A DNA stretch of 64,000 bases from Albimonas donghaensis (GTDB lineage Bacteria; Pseudomonadota; Alphaproteobacteria; Rhodobacterales; Rhodobacteraceae), in assembly GCF_900106695.1 (NCBI RefSeq), contig NZ_FNMZ01000005.1, forward strand, positions 186,001-250,000, given 5' to 3'. Under the pieces are notes generated by a model. That model saw only the letters and a list, made by a program, of their open reading frames with translations, did not search any database and was not told the DNA's origin. This document shows positions 23,013-32,355 of the stretch, piece after piece. The stretch's first letter is position 1. Every line of letters begins with the position of its first letter. The position numbers and the translations under genes are program-made.

Positions 23013-25916
23013 TCATGCTCCGGCCTCCTTCTTCGCGCGGGCGGCGACATGGGCGTTGACCCGCGCGATCAGGGGCGCCGCGACGCGGTCCCAGCTGTGA
23101 TCGCCGGCGGCGGCGGTTTCGGACATCCGCGCCAGCTCCGCCCGGTCGGCGGAAAGCCGCGCCAGATGCGCGACCGTCTCCGCCACGCAGCCCCTCTGCG
23201 TCACGACGAAGCCGTCCCCCCCCTCCACGATGCGCTCGCTCACCTGGCCGGCATCCGCGGCGATGGGCACGGTCCCGACCCGCTGCGCCTCGACGATGGT
23301 CAGGGGCAGGCCCTCGTAGCGCGAGGGCAGCACGATCACGTCGGCCCAGGCGAAATGCTCGGTCAGGCCCTCGGGGGTGGAGGTGGCGGGGCGGATGTCG
23401 ACCAGATCCTCGATCTCCGCCAGCTCTCCCGGTCCGTTGGAGAGCACGGGCTTGCCGACCACCCGCCAGTCCATGTCGATCCTGCGATCGGCCATCTCCT
23501 CGACGATGGCGACCAGCCGGTCCACGCCCTTCTGCGGGTCGAAGCGGCCGATGAACAGCGCGCGCAGCGGGCGGTCTGCGGGCAGCGCGCGCCGGGCCTC
23601 CAGCGCCGCGATCCGGCGGTCCTCGGCGATCGGGTAGCCGGCGGCGTTGGGCAGCGCCAGCACCTTGCGCGCGGGCACGCCGCGGGCGGTCAGCCAGCCG
23701 CGCAGCCCCTCGGAACAGGTCAGCAGCAGGTCGGCGGCGGCCTCATAGGCCAGCGCGATCACCGGGCCGCCCTCGATCCGCCCGTAGACGGTGCGGTTGA
23801 GCAGATGCTCGTAGAAGGCGGTCAGCACGCCGTGGCCGCGCAGTTCGCCCAGCAGGGTGGTGACCACGGTCGGGTGGCACAGGATCACCGCGTCATAGCC
23901 CGCCAGCAGCCCCACGAGGTCCGGCGAGCCCGGCGGCGTGTTGGGCATCCGCGTGCCGAGATAGAGCGCGTCGCCGACCGAGCCGGGATGCTCGACCCCG
24001 CCCCAGAACACCTCCTCATAGGCGTCTTCGAGGTCGGGCAGCGGCTGGATCGGCCGCGTGCCCACCACGCAGAGCGCGGTGGAGAGCCCGGCCCGGCGCA
24101 TGGCGGCGGCGACCTGGGCGGTCACGCGCTCCACCCCGCCGAATTCGGCGATGTTGAGCAGGAAGCACACCCGCGGCCGGTCGCCCTTCAGCGCGGGATA
24201 CAGCACCCCGGTCCCCGCCGCCTTGCGCGCCACCCGCGCGGAGTTGGAGCGCCGCTGCGTCCACGCTCCGCGCCAGTCGGGCTTGAGCCCGAGGCTCCCC
24301 CGGAACGGCCGGCGGGCCAGCGAGGCGAGGCGTTCGCGTAGCCGCTCCACCGGATCGGAGACCTTCTGCGGCGGGGTCCAGTCAGGCAGCGACAGGCTGC
24401 GCGAGGACTGGTTCCCGAGCAGGCCGGGCATGGACTCGGGAAAGCGCAGCGCGCGTTCCGCCACTTCGATCGACACGGCGGCGAGGCCGGGGCCGGTCGC
24501 CTCCGCGTCCTCGACCAGGCTCAGGTGATCGGAGCCGGGGCCAAGCGGGGTCGGGCGCACGCGCAGCACCGCCAGGGCGGCGCCCTGCTCCAGCCGCCGC
24601 TCCAGGTCCCAGAAGGCGAAGCGCAGCATGCCGGCCCGGTCCAGCGCCGCCAGCGCCGCGGGGTCGGCGGCCACCCAGAAGGCGCCCGCGCCGACATGGT
24701 GCGGCGCGTTCAGCGCCCCCCAGACCTGGCTGGCGAAGGCCACTTCGTCGAGCCGCTGCGGCTCGGCCCTAGGGTCGGTGAAGGCCAGCGTGTCGGGCTC
24801 GCCGGCCGTGAACAGGCGGTAGCGCGGGGCCTCCGCGTGTTCCAGCGCCAGCGCGCCGCGGCCGGAATAGATCCAGCGGTGTTTTCGACGCATATAGGAA
24901 CGAATCTCGGAATCGTCCCGATGCGAGCCCGCCAGCATGCTCTCAGGCCGCTTGCGATAGCGGAATGCGGGCGCGTCCATCGGCGCGCCGCGAAAGCCCT
25001 TGCCGGCGGCGGTCAGCCAGAAATCCCAGTCCTCGTAGCCCAGCTTCATGGATTCGTCGAAGCGCAGGCCGGCGTCGAACACCCGCCGGCGCACCAGCGA
25101 GCCCGCCTCGCAGGTATTGGCGGCGGAGTGGAACAGGACCGAATAGGGGCCGCCGTTCGACGTGCAGCCGTCCAGGCCGAAGAAGTCGAATTCGGGGTAG
25201 AACCAGTCGCTCGCCGGATCGCGGTCCAGCATCGCGGAGAAGGCGCGCATGGCCATGCGGTCGAGCCGGTTGTCGGCGTCGAGCAGGAACAGCGCCTCGA
25301 TCTCGGGCGCGTTGGCCAGCAGCCAGCGGATGCCGGTGTTGCGCGCCGCCGAGAGCCCGCCGTTGGGGCGATGGACGACGGAGATCCTGTCCGGGTGCGC
25401 CTCGGCCCAGGAACGCAGGGCGAGCGCGGTCTGCGGGTCCGGGCAGCCGTCGTTGACGATGACGATGCGGGCCGCGCCGGGGCCGTCCTGGTCGAGCGCG
25501 GAGCGGATGGCTTCATCCACCAGCACCGCATGCCGGAAGACCGGGATCACCACGCCGATGGCGCGCTGCGGAGCGGGTTCGGCGGGCGCGGGCTCGGGCC
25601 GCCGGCGACGGAGGCCGGCACTGGGGGCGGCACTGGGGGCGGGGCGCGCCGCGGGTTCGGATGCGGGCGCGGCCTCGGCCGCCCCGGATCCCATGTCCGG
25701 GCGGAACGGGGCGGGTTTCGCGTCAGGCGTCGGCTTGCCGGGGACGCGGGCCCTGGCGGGAGCCGAGTCGGAGCCGGGCCCGGAGTCGGAGGCGGGCGCC
25801 GGTTCGGAGGCGGGCGCCGGTTCGGAGGCGGGCGCGTCCTCCTTGCCGTCACGCTTGCCGCGCAGCCAGCGCAGGCCGGTGACGCCGCCGATCAGGTCCC
25901 TGGGATCACGCGCCAT
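23013..25916 (-). CDS. Two-domain glycosyltransferase (GT2 plus GT4)
   Basis: This 967-residue protein carries two glycosyltransferases. After a repetitive Ala/Ser/Pro/Glu linker (about 25-115), a GT2 family domain begins with IGVVIPVFRHAVLVDEAIRS and contains VIVNDGCPD, RPNGGLSAARNTGI, LLDADNRLD and GYEDWDFWL. The second half (from about 590) is a GT4-type domain of GT-B fold: FLLNIAEFGGVERVTAQVA, LFIGRFDPQKGVDRL, and the donor-site motif VIVLPSRYEGLPLTIVEAQRVG. It therefore may add two sugars in succession during surface polysaccharide synthesis. The start at 25916 overlaps the end of the upstream gene by 11 bases. Sugars and linkages cannot be inferred. Confidence 0.88.
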   Translation of the reverse strand: MARDPRDLIGGVTGLRWLRGKRDGKEDAPASEPAPASEPAPASDSGPGSDSAPARARVPGKPTPDAKPAPFRPDMGSGAAEAAPASEPAARPAPSAAPSAGLRRRRPEPAPAEPAPQRAIGVVIPVFRHAVLVDEAIRSALDQDGPGAARIVIVNDGCPDPQTALALRSWAEAHPDRISVVHRPNGGLSAARNTGIRWLLANAPEIEALFLLDADNRLDRMAMRAFSAMLDRDPASDWFYPEFDFFGLDGCTSNGGPYSVLFHSAANTCEAGSLVRRRVFDAGLRFDESMKLGYEDWDFWLTAAGKGFRGAPMDAPAFRYRKRPESMLAGSHRDDSEIRSYMRRKHRWIYSGRGALALEHAEAPRYRLFTAGEPDTLAFTDPRAEPQRLDEVAFASQVWGALNAPHHVGAGAFWVAADPAALAALDRAGMLRFAFWDLERRLEQGAALAVLRVRPTPLGPGSDHLSLVEDAEATGPGLAAVSIEVAERALRFPESMPGLLGNQSSRSLSLPDWTPPQKVSDPVERLRERLASLARRPFRGSLGLKPDWRGAWTQRRSNSARVARKAAGTGVLYPALKGDRPRVCFLLNIAEFGGVERVTAQVAAAMRRAGLSTALCVVGTRPIQPLPDLEDAYEEVFWGGVEHPGSVGDALYLGTRMPNTPPGSPDLVGLLAGYDAVILCHPTVVTTLLGELRGHGVLTAFYEHLLNRTVYGRIEGGPVIALAYEAAADLLLTCSEGLRGWLTARGVPARKVLALPNAAGYPIAEDRRIAALEARRALPADRPLRALFIGRFDPQKGVDRLVAIVEEMADRRIDMDWRVVGKPVLSNGPGELAEIEDLVDIRPATSTPEGLTEHFAWADVIVLPSRYEGLPLTIVEAQRVGTVPIAADAGQVSERIVEGGDGFVVTQRGCVAETVAHLARLSADRAELARMSETAAAGDHSWDRVAAPLIARVNAHVAARAKKEAGA

Positions 25917-28200
25917 GCCGCGGGCCTCCCTGACCGCGCGGACCGAGCCTGCGCCCGATCCAGGCTTTCACGTTGCGGGTCGCGGCCCCGATCGCCGGAC
26001 CCTGCCCGGCGTCGCGCTTCCCCGCCGGCGCGCTTGCGCCGTCGCCCCCATCTCGCATCTGTCCGGTCCGTTCTCGCCGCCGTGACGGCGCGTCAAGCAT
26101 ACCCAGTCGTCCGCCTGCGTAGCTCTCGGGAGAGCTGCGCCCGGAGGCCGCCATGCGGGCCAGCGCCAGCCCGCTCCCGCGCCATCGGAGGCGGCTGACG
26201 GCGAGACCATCATAGCGCCGCCCGTCGGGCAAGCCCGGTCGCAGCGGCCCGGACGGAGTAACGCAGGCCGACAGCGCCCGATGCGTCAGCCACGCCGCGG
26301 TGACGCGCGCCAGGTCGCCTTCCGCCTGCGCGGGCTCATCCGGAAGGGTCGGGGCGTCGGACGGAACGCCGCCTCGGGCGGCGACGGCCGACATCGCCCG
26401 CGCCAGCGCCGCGGCGGCGTCGGGCGCGGATCCGGCCAGCCCCAGCCGCACCGCCGGCGCCCCGCGGCCGGTGCAGATCACCGGCTTGCCCAGCAGGCCG
26501 GCGACCAGTCCGGCCCGCGCGCTGTGGCAGATCACGGCGTCGATCCCCGCCGGGGGGATCTCCCCGGCCGGCAGCCAGTGGATATTGGGGGCCGCGAAGC
26601 GCGGCCGGGCGCGGGCGCGGGGATCGGGCAGCGCCAGAAGCTCCGCCTCCGGATACGCCGCCGCGGCGGCGTCGAGCCCGGCGACGAAGCGCGCGTAGCT
26701 CTGGGCATCGGCGCCGGTCCGGGCGCCGTGAAGATCGGCCTGCGCCTGCAGCGGCACGAGGATGCGCGGGCCCGGCCCGGCGCGGTCCGGCAGGGCGACG
26801 GCCTCGGCCCGCGCGGCGAGCTCCGCGAGAAGGGCGGCGGCGGCGGCGAGCTCCGCCTCCGAGAAGGCGTCGGCCGCCACCGCCGGCGCGTCGAAGCCCG
26901 GCGCCCGGTCCAGCATGTCCGGCGCATAGGCCAGCGTGCCCGGCAGGGGGCCGAACTGCGCGACCGCGACCTCGACCCCGGCGGCGCGGGCGGTTTCGAT
27001 CAGCGGGCGGAAGGGGGCGTGGGCCTCGGCGTCGGGGTTGAAGACCAGCAGCAGGTCGAACGCCTCCGCCCGCAACCCCGCCTCGGCCCGCGCCAGCGCC
27101 TCCGGCTCCGCCCCGCGCAGGGCCTCCAGCCGGTAGCCTAGCAGGCGGAAGGGCAGGAACGCGTCCCGGTGCAGGGGCGAAAGGCATACGCACAACGCCC
27201 GGCGCGGCCGCGGCAGGTGATCGACCGCGACCAGCCCGGCGCGGTCCTCCAGATAGGCGCCGAAAGCCTCGGCCAGACGCTCGCGCTTGTGGTCGTTCTC
27301 CGACATCCAGCCGTCGGCGGAGGCCGGGTCGGCGGTGGGGTGATGCAGGTGGAAGGCGCGCAGGCCGGTCAGCTCCGTCGGCAGCGCGAGCGCTTCGAGG
27401 AAACGCCGGTGCCCGGCATAGGGCTTGGGCGCGAAGAAGCCGGGGCGGAGCGGGCCCCAGCCGTTGTTCTCCAGCCGCTCGGGCGGGGCGATCCAGCCGG
27501 AGACGAGCCCGGCGCGGGTCAGGAACTCGAAATCCTCGGAGCCATGGCCGCGGAAGCGTTCGTCATAGCCGCCGACCAGTTCGAAGAAATCCCGGTGGAT
27601 GAGGAACACGTTGGAATAGGGGGCGGCGAAGGCGATGTCGCTGTCGCCGCCGAAGGGCCGGTGGGTGGCGTCGAAGGCCAGCCGGTCGAGAAAACGGCCC
27701 GGGTCGGGCGCGGCCTGCAGCGCCGCGGTGGCGGGTTCGGACAGGTGCCAGGCGGGCAGGTTCAGCATCCCGTCAATGCGGTCGCGCAGGTCCAGCGCCT
27801 CGATCAGCTCCTGGATCCGCAGGAAATCGCGCGGGCGCAGGAAGAAGTCGATATCGGTGATCAGGCGCAGGGCCGGGCCCTCCGCCCGCATCCCGGCGTT
27901 GCGCGCGGCGGCGAGCGAGAAGGCGCCGAAATCCTCGACCCGCGTGACCGCGAAGCCGTGGCGGGCGCAGGTCCGGGCGAGCCGCCCGGCGAAGGGCTCG
28001 CGCGAGCCGAAATCGACCACCCGCACCGGGGGGAGCGCGTCATACCAGCCCGCCATCCGCTCCAGCCGCTCCAGCGCCCAGGGGTTCCCCTCATGCAGGC
28101 GCAGGGCGAGCACGATGCCGAAATCGAAGCGCGGGGCCTGGGCGCCGGATGTCGCGGCGACGCGGGCGGCGGGGTCGGGGTCGAAACGGGGGCTGTCCAT
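25906..28200 (-). CDS. Large glycosyltransferase-like protein, probable GT2-type plus capsule-synthesis-like domain
   Basis: The first 330 residues resemble GT-A fold transferases: FGIVLALRLHEGNPWALERL, VVDFGSREPFAGRLART, LITDIDFFLRPRDFLRI (an acidic D-x-D in the donor site) and GGYDERFRGHGSEDFEFLTRAGL. The middle and C-terminal part (about 350-650) has a Rossmann-like pattern, LCVCLSPLHRDAFLPFRLLGYR, ILVPLQAQADLHGA, INWLP-type spacing and VICHSARAGLVAGLLGKPVICTG, which recalls KpsC/KpsS-like capsule enzymes; this second assignment is tentative. The last 80 residues are Arg/Gly-rich and probably disordered. I use the ATG at 28200; an upstream in-frame ATG at 28290 is less likely. It is the first gene of the block and overlaps the next by 11 bases. 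Confidence 0.7.
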   Translation of the reverse strand: MDSPRFDPDPAARVAATSGAQAPRFDFGIVLALRLHEGNPWALERLERMAGWYDALPPVRVVDFGSREPFAGRLARTCARHGFAVTRVEDFGAFSLAAARNAGMRAEGPALRLITDIDFFLRPRDFLRIQELIEALDLRDRIDGMLNLPAWHLSEPATAALQAAPDPGRFLDRLAFDATHRPFGGDSDIAFAAPYSNVFLIHRDFFELVGGYDERFRGHGSEDFEFLTRAGLVSGWIAPPERLENNGWGPLRPGFFAPKPYAGHRRFLEALALPTELTGLRAFHLHHPTADPASADGWMSENDHKRERLAEAFGAYLEDRAGLVAVDHLPRPRRALCVCLSPLHRDAFLPFRLLGYRLEALRGAEPEALARAEAGLRAEAFDLLLVFNPDAEAHAPFRPLIETARAAGVEVAVAQFGPLPGTLAYAPDMLDRAPGFDAPAVAADAFSEAELAAAAALLAELAARAEAVALPDRAGPGPRILVPLQAQADLHGARTGADAQSYARFVAGLDAAAAAYPEAELLALPDPRARARPRFAAPNIHWLPAGEIPPAGIDAVICHSARAGLVAGLLGKPVICTGRGAPAVRLGLAGSAPDAAAALARAMSAVAARGGVPSDAPTLPDEPAQAEGDLARVTAAWLTHRALSACVTPSGPLRPGLPDGRRYDGLAVSRLRWRGSGLALARMAASGRSSPESYAGGRLGMLDAPSRRRERTGQMRDGGDGASAPAGKRDAGQGPAIGAATRNVKAWIGRRLGPRGQGGPRHGA

Positions 28201-28341
28201 GGCGCCTGCTCGGTTGCGGCGCGCCGACGGGGGACGGGGAGAATGCGGCGCCGCCCCCCGCATAGAACATGCCGCCGGCCTTCGCCACAAGCGGCGCGCG
28301 CCTCCCCGGCGCTTCCCCTGCGCTTCCCCGTCTCGCGGGCG

Positions 28342-29868
28342 TCAGGCGCCCGAGAACCGCTCCACCAGCAGGAATTTCTGCACCTTGCCGGTGGGCGTGC
28401 GGGGAAGCGGGTCCTGCTCGAGGATGAAGCGCTTGGGGACCTTGAACCCGGCCAGCGCGGCCCGGCAATGCGCGTCCAGCGCCGCGGGGGCGGCCGTGCC
28501 GATGATCAGCGCGGTCACGGATTCGCCCCAGAGCGGGTCGGGCAGGCCGAAGACGGCGCAGTCCTCCACCCCTTCGGCGCGCAGCAGCGTCTCCTCGACC
28601 TCCGCCGCGTGGACGTTCTGGCCGCCGGTGACGATCATGTCCTTCCGCCGCCCGTGGATGAACAGGTAGCCGTCGGCGTCCAGCGCGCCGAGATCGCCGG
28701 TATGCACCCAGCCGTCGCGGAACGTCTCAGTGGTCTTCTCGGCGTTCTGGAAATAGCCGCTGGCCGCGCCCGGAGAGCGGCCGAGGATCTCCCCCGTCTC
28801 GCCCGGCGGCAGATCGCGCCCGGCCTCGTCCACCACCCGCAGTTCCGAGAACAGGAGCGGGCGGCCGACGGAGCCCGGAGCCCGCGCCCGGTCCTCGGGC
28901 GTGGAGGCGACGAGGGCGCCGGTCTCCTGCATCCCGTAATATTCGTAGACCCGCCCGCACAGCCTGGCCTCGGTCGCGGCCCGGATCGGCTCGGGCAGGA
29001 TGGCGCCGGCGAAGACGATGCCGCGCAGGGAGGGCAGATCGGCGGTCCCGGCGCCGCGTTTCTCCTGCTCGGCCAGCATCATCGCGGCCATGGTGGGCAC
29101 GAGATTGAGGATCGTCACCCCGTGCCGGGCGATGAGATCGAGCGCGGCGCCCGCCTCGAAATTGGCCAGCACGTTGGGGATGCGGTGGAGGATCGCGGCG
29201 GCGATCCAGGCGAAGCCGACGCGCCCGAAGGCGGGGAAGACGGTCATCGTCACGTCGTGCCGGGACAGGTCGAAGGCCCGGAACATCGGATCGAGGGTCA
29301 CGTTGTTGTACTGGGTCAGCAGATAGGCCTTGGGCAGGCCGGTCGTGCCGGAGGTGAGGTTGAAATATTGCGGATCGTCCTCCTCGATCTCCACCGCCGG
29401 GGGCGTGGCGGGGGCGGCGTCGAGCAGGGGTTCGTAGCCGATCTCGCCGGGGCCGGGCGCGCCGTCGATGCGCACGGTCAGGCGGCGGGGGGTCGCGAAC
29501 CGGGCGACTTCGGGCGCGAAGCGGTCCTCGTAGACCAGACCCGTGGCGCCCATGGCGGCGATCAGCGCGTCCATCTCCGGCGCTGCGAGCCGATAGTTGA
29601 GCGGCACGCCCACGATCCCCGCGCGGGCCAGGGCGAAGTAGAGCTCCACGATCTCGGCCCGGTTGGAGACGAGGAAGGCCACCACGTCGCCCTTGCGGAA
29701 CCCCTGCGCGGCGAGCGCGTTGGCGAGCCGGTTGGCGCGGGCGTCGAGGTCCCCGAAGGAAAAGGTCCGCCCGGTGCCGGCGCAGATCGTGGCCGGGGCG
29801 TCGGGGCTGTGGATGGCGGCGTGGGCGAGCATGGCGCCGACGACCATCTTGCCGATGGAGCGTTGCAT
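28342..29868 (-). CDS. AMP-dependent acyl-CoA synthetase/ligase
   Basis: This 508-residue adenylate-forming enzyme activates a carboxylic acid, probably a fatty or aromatic acid, as acyl-AMP and then acyl-CoA. The P-loop-like motif is NLTSGTTGLPKAYL (about 165-178); YYGMQETG, GWVHTGDLGALDADGYL and HGRRKDMIVTGGQNVHAAEVEE follow; PRTPTGKVQK supplies the C-terminal catalytic lysine. Length and order are standard for the FadD/long-chain ligase group. The ATG at 29868 has GGGAG upstream. The gene is divergent from the hmu operon across a repeat-containing gap. Substrate is unknown. Confidence 0.9.
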   Translation of the reverse strand: MQRSIGKMVVGAMLAHAAIHSPDAPATICAGTGRTFSFGDLDARANRLANALAAQGFRKGDVVAFLVSNRAEIVELYFALARAGIVGVPLNYRLAAPEMDALIAAMGATGLVYEDRFAPEVARFATPRRLTVRIDGAPGPGEIGYEPLLDAAPATPPAVEIEEDDPQYFNLTSGTTGLPKAYLLTQYNNVTLDPMFRAFDLSRHDVTMTVFPAFGRVGFAWIAAAILHRIPNVLANFEAGAALDLIARHGVTILNLVPTMAAMMLAEQEKRGAGTADLPSLRGIVFAGAILPEPIRAATEARLCGRVYEYYGMQETGALVASTPEDRARAPGSVGRPLLFSELRVVDEAGRDLPPGETGEILGRSPGAASGYFQNAEKTTETFRDGWVHTGDLGALDADGYLFIHGRRKDMIVTGGQNVHAAEVEETLLRAEGVEDCAVFGLPDPLWGESVTALIIGTAAPAALDAHCRAALAGFKVPKRFILEQDPLPRTPTGKVQKFLLVERFSGA

Positions 29869-29940
29869 GGTCCGGTCTCCCTTTTGTCGGGCGTCGCGCG
29901 CGCCCGTTGTCATTGTCTTCCCCACCCCTCGCGGGGCGTC

Positions 29941-30055
29941 GTCGGCGCTGCGCCGCGCCACGGGGAACCGCCGGCGCTGCGCCGCGCCACGGGGAGCCGT
30001 CGGCCCTGCGTCGCGCCACGGGGAGCCGTCGGCCCTGCGTCGCGCGCGGGAAGCC
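29941..30055. repeat. 29-bp tandem repeat, about 4 copies
   Basis: Three full 29-bp units (29941-29969, 29970-29998, 29999-30027) and a slightly shorter fourth (to 30055) share GTCGGCGCTGCGCCGCGCCA followed by CGGGGAACC, with drift of a few bases between units. They fill the middle of the 445-base gap between the acyl-CoA ligase gene and hmuS; the remainder of the gap carries only a promoter candidate. Confidence 0.9.
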
Positions 30056-30193
30056 GTCGGGGGCTCGGGCGGCAGGCTGGCGGATCGCGCGGGCCTTGTC
30101 TTGCGTCGCGCCCGGTCGCCCGGCGCGTGCGCGGGGACCGGGGCCCTGCGTCCGGCGCTCCCCTTTCCTGCGCGGGGATCTCCGCCGACGCGC

Positions 30194-30222
30194 TTGACGC
30201 GGCCCCGCGGACGGGCGAATAC
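30194..30222 (+). promoter_or_regulatory. Candidate hmu operon promoter
   Basis: TTGACG (30194-30199), a 17-base spacer and GAATAC (30217-30222) lie about 90 bases before the favoured hmuS start. The -10 is weak against the standard consensus but similar to those before the LysR and HisD-family genes. Confidence 0.35.
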
Positions 30223-30313
30223 CGAGCATCCCCGCGCCCCAGCCCGCCGCCCGGTCCCGCGATTATCCAACCGCATGACTGGCCGCGCCCTTCCCGGCGC
30301 CGGGAGGCTTTCC

Positions 30314-31459
30314 TTGTCCCTGACCGAATCCACGGCGCCCGTCGGCGCGCGCTTCGATCCCGCCGCGCTCGACTATCCGGCGCTGCTCGCCGCCATGACC
30401 CCGCCGGCCGGCGCCGGCGCCGACGCCGCCTCGGGGCCGCCGCCCCGCGCCCGCGATCTCGCCGCCCGGCTGGGCGTGCCCGAGGCCGCCTTGCTCGAAG
30501 CCCGGCGCGGAACCGGCGAGACCCGGCGCCTCGCCCGTCCCGACGCGCCCGAGGGCTTCGGCCGCGCGCTGGCCGCGCTGGAGCCCGCCGGCGACGTCAT
30601 GGCCCTGACCCGCAACGAGGCCTGCGTCCACGAACGTCACGGGACCTATCGCGGCCTGTCCTTCCACGGCGCGACCGGGCTGGCGCTGGGGGAGATCGAC
30701 CTGCGCCTGTTCCTGGGCCGCTGGGCCTTCGGCTACGCGGTGGCGGAGGAGACGCGGTCGGGCCCGCGGCGCAGCCTCCAGTTCTTCGACGCGGCGGGCG
30801 TGGCGATCCACAAGATCTACGCCACCGCCGCCACCGACATGGCCGCCTTCGAGAGCGTGGCGGCGGCCTTCGCCGACCCCGACGCCGCCCCCGCCGTCTT
30901 CGCCCCGCCGGCGCCGCCCGCGGCCGCCACCCCCGACGCGGAGATCGACGCGGCGTCCCTGCGCGCCGGCTGGGCGGGAATGGGCGACATCCACGAATTC
31001 CACGGCCTGCTGCGCGACCACAAGGCCAGCGTCTTCCAGGCCATGAAGCTCGCCGGCCCGGCGCTGGCGCGGGAGGTTCCGGCCTCCGCCCTGCGCGCGA
31101 CGCTGGAGGGGGCGGCGGAAACCGGCCAGCCGATCATGGTCTTCGCGGCCAATCCCGGCTGCGTGCAGATCCATACCGGCCCGGTGGAGCGGATCAAGGT
31201 GATGGGGCCGTGGGTCAACGTGCTCGACCCCCGCTTCAACCTGCACCTGCGCGAGGACATGATCGCGCGGGCCTGGATTTCGCGCAAACCGACCGATACC
31301 GGCGAGGTGCATTCGCTGGAGCTGTTCGACGCCGACGGAGAGCGGATCGCGCAGCTGTTCGGCGCCCGCAAGCCGGGCCAGAACGAGCGGGCGGACTGGC
31401 GCGCCCTGCTGGCGAAGGTCGCGGGCCCCGTCGGCATGCCCGAAGGCGCGCCGGCATGA
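30314..31459 (+). CDS. hmuS: Heme-handling protein HmuS/ChuS family
   Basis: HmuS-type proteins bind, traffic or degrade heme in the cytoplasm. The 381-residue product consists of two related halves: LTRNEACVHERHGTYRGL with LRLFLGRWAFGYAV in the first, and WAGMGDIHEFHGLLRDHKAS with IMVFAANPGCVQIHTGPVERI and WVNVLDPRFNLHLREDMIARAWISRKPT in the second, the most conserved stretch of the family. I prefer the TTG start at 30314 because GGGAGG stands six bases before it; the in-frame ATG at 30275 lacks a ribosome site and would add 13 residues. It is the first gene of hmuSTUV and overlaps hmuT by four bases. Confidence 0.9.
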   Translation: MSLTESTAPVGARFDPAALDYPALLAAMTPPAGAGADAASGPPPRARDLAARLGVPEAALLEARRGTGETRRLARPDAPEGFGRALAALEPAGDVMALTRNEACVHERHGTYRGLSFHGATGLALGEIDLRLFLGRWAFGYAVAEETRSGPRRSLQFFDAAGVAIHKIYATAATDMAAFESVAAAFADPDAAPAVFAPPAPPAAATPDAEIDAASLRAGWAGMGDIHEFHGLLRDHKASVFQAMKLAGPALAREVPASALRATLEGAAETGQPIMVFAANPGCVQIHTGPVERIKVMGPWVNVLDPRFNLHLREDMIARAWISRKPTDTGEVHSLELFDADGERIAQLFGARKPGQNERADWRALLAKVAGPVGMPEGAPA

Positions 31460-32355
31460 GCGCGCCGCGCGCCCCGCTGAGCCGCCGCCAATGGCTCGTC
31501 GGCGCCGGGGGGCTGGCGCTGCTGGCGCTCGTCCCGGGCGGGCGGGCGCGGGCGCAGGCCCCCGGCCGGGTGATCGTCGCGGGCGGCGACCTCACGGAAA
31601 TCGCCTTCGCGCTGGGGGCCGGGGACCAGGTGGTCGGGGTCGACAGCACCTCCGCCTACCCCGAGGCCGCCGCCGTCCTGCCCCAGGTCGGCTACCTGCG
31701 CCGGCTGGCGCCCGAGGGGCTGCTGTCGCTCGCGCCCGACCTGCTGATCGCCGCCCCGGACGCCGGCCCGCCCGCCGCGCTGGAGGCGCTGTCCGCCGCC
31801 GGCGTGCAGGTGGAGACGGGGCCGGAGGGCGACGACGTATCGGTCGTGCCGCGCAAGATCGCCTTCATGGGACGGCTGCTGGGCCGGGAGGCGGAGGCCG
31901 AGGCGCTGGCGGCGGATTTCTCCGCCCGCATGGCGCGGCTGGAGGCGTCGCTGGAGGGGATCGAGGACCGTCCCGGCGTGCTCTGCCTGCTGAGCGCCGG
32001 GCGCGGTGCGCCGCTGGCCGCGGGGACCGGAACCTCCGCCGCGGCGGTGATCGCGCTGGCGCGGGGGCGCAATGCGGTGACCGGCTATGAAGGCTACCGG
32101 CCGCTGTCCGCCGAAGCCGCCATCGCCGCGGCGCCCGAGGTGCTGCTGCTGCCCGCCCATGCCGCCCGCGCGATGGGCGGGGCGGAGGCCGCGCTGGCCC
32201 TGCCCGAGCTCGCCGCCACGCCCGCGGGGATCGCGGGGCGGGCGGTGGTGATGGACGGCATGGCGCTGCTGGGCTTCGGATTGCGCACGCCCGAGGCCGT
32301 CGCCGAGCTGGCCCGCGCCCTGCATCCGGATCAGGCCGCCGGGATCGCGGGATGA
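31456..32355 (+). CDS. hmuT: Periplasmic heme-binding protein HmuT
   Basis: HmuT is the periplasmic binding protein that hands heme to the HmuUV transporter. The 299-residue precursor starts with SRRQWLVGAGGLALLALVP, a twin-arginine-like signal ending in ARAQA near residue 34. The mature protein has the class III binding protein pattern: VIVAGGDLTEIAFALGAGDQVVGVDSTSAYP, LSLAPDLLIAAPDAGP, and the late PEVLLLPAHAARAMGG. It overlaps hmuS and hmuU by four bases each, so the operon is translationally coupled. A cobalamin-binding BtuF-like alternative is less likely next to hmuS. Confidence 0.88.
   Translation: MSAPRAPLSRRQWLVGAGGLALLALVPGGRARAQAPGRVIVAGGDLTEIAFALGAGDQVVGVDSTSAYPEAAAVLPQVGYLRRLAPEGLLSLAPDLLIAAPDAGPPAALEALSAAGVQVETGPEGDDVSVVPRKIAFMGRLLGREAEAEALAADFSARMARLEASLEGIEDRPGVLCLLSAGRGAPLAAGTGTSAAAVIALARGRNAVTGYEGYRPLSAEAAIAAAPEVLLLPAHAARAMGGAEAALALPELAATPAGIAGRAVVMDGMALLGFGLRTPEAVAELARALHPDQAAGIAG

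Noticed and set aside
9733-30055. Tandem repeats as a CRISPR array
   Set aside because: The 15-bp and 29-bp repeats are directly adjoining without unique spacers, and no cas genes are present.
27169-32355. Plus-strand open frame of about 1700 codons
   Set aside because: Except for the hmuT part at 31456-32355 it runs antisense to the glycosyltransferase-like and acyl-CoA ligase genes and shows no family motifs; it is a high-GC artefact.
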